NCBI GenBank assembly: GCA_964059195.1 | Contig: CAXKWD010000005.1 | Coordinates: forward strand, 145,353,686 to 145,417,685 | Direction of reading: 5' to 3' | Source of the DNA: Ectobius pallidus | Taxonomy: Eukaryota > Arthropoda > Insecta > Blattodea > Ectobiidae | Length of the DNA: 64,000 nt | Shown: positions 44,667 to 54,704 of the stretch, one piece after another | Layout: every line of letters starts with the position of its first letter | How positions within the stretch are numbered: the first letter of the stretch is position 1 | Notes under the pieces: generated by a model | Told to the model about the DNA's origin: nothing | The model's database searches: none | The model's input: the letters and a program-made list of their open reading frames with translations, nothing else | Position numbers and translations under genes: made by a program

Positions 44667-45120
44667 AGGGGGCGGATTTCTATGACCTAAGAAATAGGAT
44701 ATATGCATGCATTTATGACCTAAAAAACATTAAAATATGACCAATAAAATTTAAAATATGACTTTACCACTTACAGTTTGTTAAGTTTCGTTACAATACA
44801 TTTTATTAAAATATAGTGTTAATTATTTTAAATGTCTCTAAATTCTCAAAAAGTATCATTATAATGCTAAATTTACAAAATATGATATGAAACTTCAAAA
44901 TTTATTTAATATGCACACAAATATGCCAAAAATATGACCTAAATATGCATATTCACATTAAATATGCTACAATATTTGAAAATCTCCTAAATATGCAGTT
45001 ATATGCACAATAAAAATCGTTTCATTTTCACCAGGATGCTTGGAATCGGGTTTAAATTAGTCGGAAACCTGAAATAATGTAATGGGGAAAAATATGACAT
45101 GTCATAGAAATCCGCCCCCT
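44667..45120. mobile_element. MITE family M1, copy 3
   Basis: 454 bp, ends AGGGGGCGGATTTCTATGAC and GTCATAGAAATCCGCCCCCT. Flanks TTCATGAGTCT and ATTCATGACT are a slightly altered duplication. It split a SINE S3-like sequence, whose remainder (TTCATGACTTTCTCAGTCGT, CAGAATTGG) continues to about 45250. Confidence 0.85.
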
Positions 45121-45357
45121 ATTCATGACTTTCTCAGTCGTAAACGCAGAATTGGGGCTGGATACTTACTTACTCATCGCCAATATTTCTCCTTATATCA
45201 TATTCATCACAATTTAAAATATCAGTTAAAATTAAGAGAAGCCATAACTTAGCAACAATAGAAACAGGTGCACAATAACAGCAACACAACCCACTGGTAT
45301 AATCCTAACACCTGACATTATGACCATGGAGTTAATTTTTTTTATAAAAAATATATA

Positions 45358-45881
45358 CAGGGTGTTAATGAATAACACCGAAACATTTTACCTGAGTATA
45401 GAGGGGACATAGACAAGCAACTTTTATTAAAAGATTTTTGCTCTATGGATTCAGTTTTTCTGTTACAGCATAAAATCTCCCAGGGCATGGCCGCCACTGG
45501 CTTCTAATATTTGAAAACATGCAAAACAAAGGAAGTTCGTTGTTAGCACTATAGTCGGTAGTTATGAATAAAAAAAACTAATGCAGTGGCGGCCAATCAT
45601 GTGATTAGTCCGTAAATTTTGCAGATAATGAAAACTCTAAATTATGATATAGCTATTGACGAATGATTAAGAGTCAGGTTTTTATCGATCATTAAATTTA
45701 ATAAACATTTTAACCCAATTTCGCGTAATTATTTATTTATGAGCACCAACTTATAATGACTTCAATTCCCTGTAGCATACACATTTAACGTCATAGAGCA
45801 AAAATCTCCTAGTAAACTTTGCTTGTCTAAGTCCCCTCTATATACAGGTAAAATATTTCGGTGTTATTTATTAACACCCTG
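45358..45881. mobile_element. MITE family C, copy 2
   Basis: 524 bp, CAGGGTGTTAATGAATAACA to TTATTTATTAACACCCTG, with TA on both sides. Confidence 0.88.
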
Positions 45882-46073
45882 TATATCATAATTAATAGCG
45901 CAACCGAACCAGTTGGAAGTATACTGTAACAGAAGCAAAAAAGTTCCAGCAAACATGGGTCCGCAAACACGCCGTGTGCGAGATTTATTGTTGGCAATGT
46001 GTGGTTATGAGTTGCCACTGACTTCATTAAGAAACATAGTCCTAATTAGTACAAATGAGTTTGAAAAGTAAAC

Positions 46074-46115
46074 TTAGGAATTGTCTATTGCCATTGAGGA
46101 AGTAAGATTAAGTCT
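46074..46115 (+). repeat. RTE-like LINE 3' terminal shard
   Basis: CTTAGGAATTGTCTATTGCC then ATTGAGGAAGTAAG matches the last 40 bp of the LINE at 59250-60256: an extreme 5' truncation. Confidence 0.75.
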
Positions 46116-46258
46116 GCCGATCTGAACAAAACTCAAGCTACAGTTTATTAATTCATACTTGTAAAACGAACTAGGATTAATGTTAATTATGTAGACACAT
46201 TGCAAATTAAATATACTGCATTTAAGTTCTGGACGTCCTCTGCAACGCCCTGAAATAT

Positions 46259-46480
46259 ATACAGGGTGAATCGCCTAAAATTTCCACCGCAGATATTTCG
46301 GACATGGAAAGTGCTATTGATGCACACAGCATTGATTGGTAGTCAGGGGCTCGTACGTTTAGCCTATAAACAGATTTGAATAATACTTAGAAAGCGTGTT
46401 TTTTGAGAAAACATACAATTTTTTAATAGAAAAGTGCCTGGTTACATCAACAAAACAAAAGTAGGGTAAATTAGAATGTC
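46259..46480. mobile_element. Possible DNA-transposon end
   Basis: ATACAGGGTGAATCGCCTAA has the look of a TA-targeting TIR, but no matching right end was found. Confidence 0.3.
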
Positions 46481-47490
46481 AGGGTTATAAATTTGGTGAG
46501 AAATGTTTAGCCCGTAACCTTTTATACACAGTGGGGAAAAATAGTTCCTTAGTGAATGCACCATTTAGTACTTTGGACCCATCCGTCATTCCAGCAATTG
46601 AATAATATTTACAACATTAGTAAGTAATTTTACAAAATTAATAAACCAAGGATTGGAGTACCACGGAAGGATTATTTCTATCAGATTACGAAAACCACGT
46701 GAACGAAGCTGCTGGCAAAAGATAGCATTAAATATTAAAGTTCTCTATGGCATATTAGTCAAGGGTGAACTTCCTCTCTTATCGTATCATAATAACCCTT
46801 TATATTTCTAATCTATTTAGAATTTTTAAACTTAAATTACGTTCTTTGTAACCTTATATTTTGAAATGAGGCTTCACATTCATTAAAATACGTAGAGTTT
46901 CTTTGAATTAACGTACCGGTACACGAAAACACATCCTTTAGTCATTCAATTGTACTTTTAATAACATTCGTACGGTTCTTTTAAACGTATGCCAATTAGT
47001 GTATGCCTGCGGGAAAATAAACCTACAAAATTATACAGTAGCTGAAATGACAACCTTTGTACTTTCTACTGCATGCCGGCATTTTGATTTCCTTCTACTA
47101 CTTTGAGTCTTCATATACTCTGAATTTTTAAATTCGCAATTTCCACTCTGAGTATCTTCCTTTTACACGTCGTGTATTTTTATGGCTCGTAATTCCTGCA
47201 CGCTCCTATGCTTTTCTCACTCCGTGTGCTTTTGTCTCCTTTTTCTAGCTCCTTCATTAGGAGCTAAACTTTTTCTGTTCACACAGAGTTGTTTGTTTTA
47301 TTTTGTTGCCTTATGCCATATTTCATTCTCCACATTCTGTACAGGGATAAACGGATTTGCTTTATTCCTAATGGGAAAGCAATTTTAGACAAATAAGGTT
47401 AAAGAATGCCACTCTTTTTTAATGACGCTTAAAAAATATACTCGTACGCTGGTGAGGAAGTATTGTATTCGACCCCGAATTTCGAAGTTG
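46481..47490. other. Unassigned stretch
   Basis: The 68-codon frame at 47182-47388 (+) is hydrophobic and has no motif; not called. Confidence 0.4.
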
Positions 47491-47491
47491 A

Positions 47492-48022
47492 GGGTTTAAC
47501 TTAAATACAAGTTTTGAGGTTCGCTGAATTAAAAAAATACTTACTCAACGTGTTTTAACTAGGGATGGGTCCTCGATACTTTCGATACCTCGATACTCTC
47601 GATACTTGCATGGTATCGGCATCGAACGATATTTCAGAAAATTCGCTCGATACTTTTTAGATACTTTTGTAATTCTGCAATTCTGCAATTAAGTGAGAAT
47701 GATAGTATTTTTTAACAATAAATTGTAAGTGGACTGTATAAAAAACTAATTTTAGTTTTAATGTACAGTTTAAAAATAATTATAGGCTACTGATGATATT
47801 AAATTTTGTCTCATTAAATATGCAGACTTAATTAATTTAGTTCTCTCAAATTTTAATTTTTAATGTACCTATTTATTGAAACTTGAAATGTTGAAGGTAT
47901 CGAGTATCGAGGAAAAATCATGTATCGGTATCGAGTATCGAGAAAATCTGGTATCGACCCATCCCTACTTTTAACTTAAATACACGTTTTGAGGTTCGCT
48001 GAATTAAAAAAAATACTATTTT
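47492..48022 (+). repeat. Direct repeat flanking a MITE
   Basis: About 45 bp (TTTAACTTAAATACAAGTTT then TGAGGTTCGCTGAATTAAAA) at 47494-47541 recur at 47970-48017, with the hAT MITE between. Confidence 0.9.
47560..47967. mobile_element. hAT-type MITE, family TAGGGATGGG, copy 2
   Basis: 408 bp with ends TAGGGATGGGTC and GACCCATCCCTA. The 8-bp flanks GTTTTAAC and CTTTTAAC differ at one base. Confidence 0.9.
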
Positions 48023-48203
48023 CATAAACGTGTGTGTTTTTGTCTTTGAACAGACTGACAAGTCATCTGAAACAGAATTCTCTATTTGGGTTAGGTATCT
48101 TCTCGGGCTGTAAGATGAAGATTGGTGACGCCTTTCGCTTACATTTAATGCCATGTTACGTGAAGAAAATTTAGATTTTCGCTGTTTTCTAGAAAACGGA
48201 TCT

Positions 48204-48482
48204 AACGCTACAAACCGGAAAGTCGCGGGTTTGATTCCCGTTGAGGTCATTGAGATTTTTCAATTGGCCTAATCCTTCTGGTGGCACTATTTCCCTGGGG
48301 TCGACTCATCCTCTAACAGAAATGAATACCAGGAGTATTTCTGGGGGTAAAATAACGGCCGCTGCGTACGGCTGACAACCTTGCCACCTTCATGTGCCGT
48401 ATGTCACAATCTGGGAGCCTGAACCTCCCAGAAACCCCATGGGTCTCCATGGCCCATACAGGGATCACTTTTCTCTTTACAA
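48204..48482 (+). mobile_element. SINE family S1, 5'-truncated copy
   Basis: Starts ACGCTACAAACCGGAAAGTC, lacking the A box; B box GGGTTTGATTCCCG; tail CACTTTTCTCTTTAC. Confidence 0.88.
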
Positions 48483-48686
48483 CTTATAGCTTTTAGCCTG
48501 TAATCGTCAGGAGAATTCTAGAAGGCTGAACATTTTTTTACATGATTGGCTGAAATTTTAAATTTCATTGGTCGAAACTGGAATAGCATCAAATGAATGA
48601 AATTGTTAAAGTACCGGTAAATTAATAAACAGTCCTCTTACACAGAACAGTTTCTTACAGGTTTTACAGAAGTAGCCTAATTTCAT

Positions 48687-48988
48687 GACCACTGGCGTGG
48701 TCTTGTGGTTAGCGTCGCTGACTGCAGATCCGTCGGCCCGGGTTCGATCCCCGGTACCTCCTCGGAGGCCTGGTAGGGGTGCACTCAGCCTCATGATTCA
48801 AATTGAGGAGCTACTTGATAGAGAAGTAGCGGCTCCGGTCATGAAAACCACCATTAACGGCCGTGGGTATCGGTGTGCTGACCACATGTCCCCCAATCCT
48901 GCCATCTGCCTGAGGTAGATGACGCAGCGGTCGGGAGGTAGGATAAATCCCTCCAGGGATGTAGTGCCACGTAGTTTAGTTTAGTTTT
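48687..48988 (+). mobile_element. SINE family S2 copy with exact TSD
   Basis: Head GGTCTTGTGGTTAGCGTCGC, B box GGTTCGATCCCCGG. The 13-bp duplication AGCCTAATTTCAT lies at 48674-48686 and 48989-49001. Confidence 0.95.
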
Positions 48989-49001
48989 AGCCTAATTTCA
49001 T

Positions 49002-50230
49002 ATATCATCGAATATACATTCCTTAATCATTTTTCAGAAGAAATTCGTTACACATTATTGGAAAATAATTCCCATTCCTAACTCTACCCTGCCACACTAA
49101 ATACTCTGCTATGTACAGTTGCTTTTTTTTTTATAAACATTTGAAATGCATTTTTATTCATGAGTGAAAAGCAGAAAGACACTCTTTGTGGAAGCCATGG
49201 TCTGTAATATTGGGTTTAAATACAAATTGGCTTTAGGATATGGGTCGGCTGTGGAATTGGCGTTATCTAAGTAGCGCAGTTGCATGAAACATCTCTGGAG
49301 GCAGATGGTCTCTGTTTATTTAGCAGGTATGCTGCACATCAAAAGCCTAAAACATTAAACGAGGCCGCAGCCGTGGGGTAGTTTGTGGTGTCTAATCCAC
49401 CGCCCACATAGCCGTACGTGCCCTGCATATGAGAGTATAAAGTGTCTCATCGTGCAGTTTCATTTTCTAAAATTGCAGCATCCAATGCCGAATAACTTAC
49501 TATTTTCAGGGTGACTTTATTTCTTCATCTCCGAACATTATGATAATAATTTGAAATACTTTGAATTGATTTCCTTAAAAAATAGATTTTAAGCTTTTAA
49601 TGTTTTATGCTTTATTTATTTTTATTATTTATTATCCGAAAGTTTAAACTTATTTTACCATAAGGTATATTATAGTTATAGTTATTTACAAACATAATAT
49701 TAAAGATGATAAAAAAGATATTAATTATAGTGCATGAGATGACTAACAATATATGTTTATAGTTATTTACAAATATTATAATAAACTCTTAAATTCTTAA
49801 GTAATATATGAATAGAACAAGAAATAGCTAACAATGTAGGCTTGCACAGTTATTTATATAAAAAAATATTTTATGCTTATAGACATCCTGCATGGTTGAG
49901 TGGTTAATCCAACACTTTAATCACGTTTAACAGCAAGAGCAATCGCAACAGATCATTTTAAAAAGTTGTTAAGAGATGGCTAAAAATGAAAACTTTTTAT
50001 ACTCACAAAGATTTTCCGGAATGCAGTGTTTGCAATATAGTATTCTAAAACTTATTTCGTATTGTACGTTTTGTAAACTTGAACTAAGCTTTAATTTTGT
50101 AATTTTAGGACAATGAATATTAATTTTATCTTGCTTTTGTATAATGTGATAGGCCTATGTAATACAGTGGATTTTAGAATCTGTATCTGTCATAAATTTT
50201 ATACTCTGACCATATCTATTGCGTAATGTA
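49002..50230. other. Unassigned AT-rich stretch
   Basis: The phrase TAGTTATTTACAAACAT-like recurs near 49680 and 49760 (short diverged duplicate). A tRNA-like CATGGTTGAGTGGTTAATCC at 49890 is isolated. Confidence 0.4.
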
Positions 50231-50237
50231 GGGTATA

Positions 50238-51585
50238 CTAGCAGGAGCCCGGGGCTTCGCTCACGATATTTAATTGAAAAATTAAAAATTAAGAGTATAA
50301 TAATTATTAAAGAATTATATTTATTAACACTTGCACGTGAATCATTCATACCATTATTAAGTGCCAGAATGGTACTTTATGAGATTGTGTGGGGGACGGA
50401 AAATGTCTCTCCGTCTGTCTGTCTGTCTGTCTGTCCGTGTGTCTGTACGCGCAATAACTCAAATAAGCTTTATCGGATTTTTATGAAACTTGACATACGC
50501 ATTTATAACGTCCATGGGAAGAACCCTATTGATATTGGACCAAATTGGTTGACCGGTATCGGAGTAATGCCCAATTTAGTGCCTATTTTAATTGAAATAT
50601 ATAAAAAAGGTGCGATAACTCAAATACGATTTATCGGAGTTACATGAAACTTGGTATACGTATTTATGATTTATATGGAAAGAAGCTTACTGAATTTGGA
50701 TAAAATCGGTTGACCGGTACCGAAATAACGAGTACATCTATTATACTGTAATCTTCGTTCTCCGACAAAGCGAAGCATTTTGATTGGCTCGAGGCCAACC
50801 AATCAGCGAAACTTTCACGAATAGTACAAAATTAGGAAAACAGTTTCTTTACTATATAAGGCCTAAAGTGAAATGAACACAATGAACAAATATTCTAATT
50901 TTATTTTTACTTACAATTTTCATAGCTCTGAACCACAAACATTTTTAATAAACTGCCAGTGTAAATTTCTTTAAAATCCTGGAGTTAATTAATAATGGCG
51001 GGCGAAGCCGCGGGCACCAGCCGTAAAATATTGATAATTTAACCCCGGAAATATCGCGAACAATAAAAACCCAAACAAACCATTCCTTCCCTTGAAAAAT
51101 TATATAATTTCTGAAAATCACTTGAATTTATCAAATCAAATTCATATCATAATATCTGTCAACAAACAGTTGAGATACAATGCCGCATTTTCTTTTTTTT
51201 ATAATTGCCATTTTTATCATTTTTTATCATTGCGTGCCTTGACATTATAAACAAACAAATCGACCAGGAAATATCGCGATGGGTTTGTTTACAAATTATG
51301 ACAAAGGAAGGCAAAGTCACCTGCAATTGATTTGACAATTGAAATGTAGCCTATTACTGAAAACTGATGCTTCGACAACGCAAAAAAATAATGTTTTCTG
51401 CCAGTTTTTCACTCATAACTCGCGAACGAAAGCTAAAATTAAAAATCCGGCATCGAGGTGCATTCGGCCACCAGTCAGACCATCTATGTTTAAAATTTCA
51501 GATCTCTGCATGCAGCAGGTTTCGCTGGTCATCGCGCACAGACAGACAGACAGGCAGAAAAACACTCCCTCTTATTATTAGGCTC
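50238..51585 (-). mobile_element. Helitron family H-a interrupted by another repeat
   Basis: The 3' end CTAG is at 50238-50241 with a decayed hairpin. Similarity to other H-a copies runs to about 50350 and resumes near 51200, reaching the GTCTG tract and TCTG-rich 5' side at about 51585. The intervening segment belongs to R3. Confidence 0.65.
50352..51021 (+). mobile_element. Nested R3/Helitron-like element
   Basis: Starts like 42612 (ATTATTAAGTGCCAGAATGG), has a (GTCT)n tract and two successive copies of the CAAATACGATTTATCGGA/ATGAAACTTGGTATACG module. Near 50999-51022 it ends in the Helitron-type block GCGGGCGAAGCCGCGGGCAC in plus orientation. Confidence 0.55.
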
Positions 51586-51589
51586 AAGA

Positions 51590-52065
51590 TGAAATGGCTA
51601 AATATGTACATACATAGGGGCTAACAATTCTCAAAATATTAGTAAAATATGGACTAATGTTATTTTAATATATATTATCAACGTTGCGTAGTTATAAAAC
51701 AAGTACAATTAAAGATTTATTGCTTAAACATGAAAGCCGCAGAAAAGAATAGAATACATGCCACACAACAGTAAAAAGAACTACGCTCTCGCAAATATAA
51801 AATCCCTTTTGGCAGGCCTACAGGCTGAGGTGTTTTCAGAGTGCTTTTGGTTTAATTTATTGTCGCTGCGCAGCACCCTTCTTCTTTAGCCTTGGCATGA
51901 CAAACCCGCAATAATAACTGCAAAAAAGAGGAAAGAGCACTTTTTCAAACCATCAAGTCTCGCTTTACATGAGAACTATCGAAAAACTAGTTATTGATTT
52001 GTAGAGTACTCATCAAGAGCTTTTAAACGATACCTCACAAGACATGGTTTCAAAAATTTCGAATT
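51590..52065. other. Unassigned stretch
   Basis: No supported feature. Confidence 0.4.
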
Positions 52066-52070
52066 TCCAT

Positions 52071-52102
52071 CCCCCACCCCCACTCGTACCCCCAAAACCC
52101 CC
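52071..52102 (-). other. G-quadruplex-prone run
   Basis: Four C runs of five on the plus strand within 32 bp (CCCCCACCCCC...CCCCCAAAACCCCC) give four G5 runs on the minus strand. Confidence 0.7.
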
Positions 52103-52355
52103 AAATCGTTGGTGTCACTGTGAACTCCATAGGGAATACTCTAATTTATTCAAACAAAGTTTCCCTCTATACTTCATAGGGGCCGAGATAATAATTTTTC
52201 AAAATTTCTTCCCGTTCCCCCGACCCCCCTTTGGCCAATTTTGCTCATTAACGAACTTGTCCGAACTATTTGGCTTAGAAATAACATAATAAAATTTGGT
52301 TCAGTTATCTTCAAAATTAGGGCCCTAGCGTGTAAGGATATATATAAATAAATAA

Positions 52356-52360
<5 letters not shown>

Positions 52361-52396
<36 letters not shown>
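52361..52396. repeat. (TA)n microsatellite
   Basis: A pure TA run of 36 bp after an AAAT-type run. Confidence 0.95.
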
Positions 52397-52398
<2 letters not shown>

Positions 52399-52805
52399 AC
52401 AATTTTTTTTTTTACCGGGCGTTGGTTTCGTACTTAGGGAAGCATGAAACGTAAAGATCTGAAAGAATTTTTCGAACGTCATGAAATGGTATCGATTGCA
52501 ATAGGTAGATTTTTCTATCTAGGTAGAAATCTACCTAACAATCAACTCGTAATCTCTCCTGGGATTACTTGTGATAAAACTGTGAAAAATCTCATTCCCA
52601 AATGTAATACTGCAAGTTAATGCATGTAATATTACGTTGTAATGGGGCATGCAGTTAATAAATAAATAAATTTTAAAAAAATATATCCCTTAAAGCACAC
52701 TGCCGAAAAGTTAACTCACACAATATGTATATACTTGACCTCACTCCTTGCCGTTTCAGGTACATTCCAAGTTACCATGTTAGCTTTAAATTTGTATTTT
52801 AACAT

Positions 52806-52962
52806 AAAACACCTGGTTGATGCGGCAACTACTTTGGCATAGAAGTACTGCGTGCAGTCTAGTCATTCTTCTGCAGGGGCATTGCATAAAAGTCAATTCC
52901 AAGAATTTGGGTCGTAATGCATTTTCCATAACTAGCAAATGATTTAGATGATAATGATGATG

Positions 52963-53013
<51 letters not shown>

Positions 53014-53189
53014 GATCTTAATAATTATAGATAATAATAATTGTTATCTATATCCTCTGCTCGTTACGGCAAGTGTATACAAGCCCAATTTGTTGTTATT
53101 TATTTTTATGCAGCGCCCCTGCAGAATAATGACTAGACTGCACGCAGTACTCCTATGCTAAAGTAGTTGCCGCATCAACCAGGTGTTTT
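52806..53189. mobile_element. Foldback element, copy 1
   Basis: The arms begin AAAACACCTGGTTGATGCGG and are inverse over roughly 150-180 bp with few mismatches (GTACTGCGTGCAGTCTAGTC, TCTGCAGGGGC), meeting at an (ATA)n tract at 52963-53013. No coding potential. Confidence 0.88.
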
Positions 53190-53750
53190 AACTGGTGTTA
53201 TTTATGAATAGGGCTCGGAAGTTGATGAAATACCTTTTTTTCTGAGTATCACAGACAATGCAGGATGTTGTATACATTCGTCTCGCCTCAAAACGAACAA
53301 AAATAGCTTACTTTTATTTTGAATTTTTTCGGAATTTTATTCTCTAATAGTCATTCTTTATGAAATTTTCATTCTTTCGTTGCACGTTTGCCTATTTTGT
53401 CTTTAGAATGAGCTACAGACAAAGCTATCTCATGATTCTTTACCTCCAGGTAGTTAAATGCATGTTGATGTGGAATTCTTATCGTCAGACAAAATATATA
53501 TAAAAATTATCTTAATAAACATAGTAAACATAAACTTGATTGATATTTTAACAATTGACTAATAAAAGCCACTTAGGAACTCAAGCATTTTGCTTTTTCG
53601 GAAGAGTAATTGTAGGTACTTTGTTTATATTTGTATTTGTAATAATTTGTATTTTTGTAATTTGTAATAATTAGAAAATGTTGTAGTAATAATAATAATA
53701 ATAATAGAATAATAAAATATATCAGAAAAATATCAGATTGTGAAAAAATG
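53190..53750. other. Unassigned AT-rich stretch
   Basis: Only a short (ATA)n tract near 53688-53705. Confidence 0.4.
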
Positions 53751-54028
53751 GTTGATGCGGCAACTACTTTAGCACAAAAGTGCTGCGTGCAGTCTAGTCA
53801 TTCTTCCGCAGGGGCACTGAATAAAAATAAATTTAAAAAATACGCTTGCCGTAACTAGCAGAGGATTTAGACAATTGTTGTTATTATTATTATCTAGAAT
53901 TATTATCTATATTATTATTATTATTATTATTAGTATCATTATTATCATCTATATCCTTTGCTAGTTACGGCAAATGCATTACGACCCAAATTCTTGGAAT
54001 TGATTTTTATGCAGCGCCCCTGCAGAAG
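53751..54028. mobile_element. Foldback element, copy 2
   Basis: Left arm GGTTGATGCGGCAACTACTT to TTGCCGTAACTAGCAGAGG and right arm CTTTGCTAGTTACGGCAA to CAGCGCCCCTGCAGAAGAAT correspond to copy 1. The outer part of the right arm is missing. Confidence 0.85.
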
Positions 54029-54149
54029 AATGTACTGATTGTTATTCGGACTATCAAATTACAGTAAACAAAATAAGCGTTTTACTGGTATAACTCGTTT
54101 TTTGTTTCCTTGATTTAGCAAAAATAAATTTGCACAGAAGTGTCTCGTG

Positions 54150-54391
54150 TTGGTACTTTCTGAGAAACGCTCATTGAGCACTATTCGACAACGTAAAAAT
54201 ATATTGGGTTTTCCATTTAAAATAATAGCGTTGGAGTTACTTCCGGCTAAACCGGAAGTCCGAAAAATTCTATAATAACTTTTTTGAGTTTTCCATGCAT
54301 GGCTATTCCAACACACCTAATTTCGTGTCACTGAACCACATGCTTGAAAAGTTATTTAGATGGTGCGGAACTTTTAACTAACCCTGTATAT
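54150..54391. mobile_element. Possible DNA-transposon right end
   Basis: CTTTTAACTAACCCTGTATA resembles the right end of a TA-targeting element; the left end was not found. Confidence 0.3.
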
Positions 54392-54704
54392 TTTAGGTAG
54401 GCCTAAGTGTTGTGAATGATTTTGTAAATCCATTAATTCTTTTAGTGACTTTGTTGCTAATAAATAATTCGAGTTACTCTCAGACTTCTGATTTCTTCTC
54501 TTCGTTCTAGTTCTCTTCGGGTACAAAATTACAGTGGCAATTAAAAAACCTAAGAAATAAAATCACTTGCGATTTCTATATATTTACATTATGATAAAAT
54601 ATCTTAAACGCAGCGATAGTACTAGATAGTACCAGAAAATCAATAACAGCTGTCTGTGTGCTTCAATATGGCTGGCTCCAAGGTGCGAGGTTCATTACGA
54701 TAAA
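54392..54704. other. Unassigned stretch before the Helitron array
   Basis: No supported feature. Confidence 0.4.
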
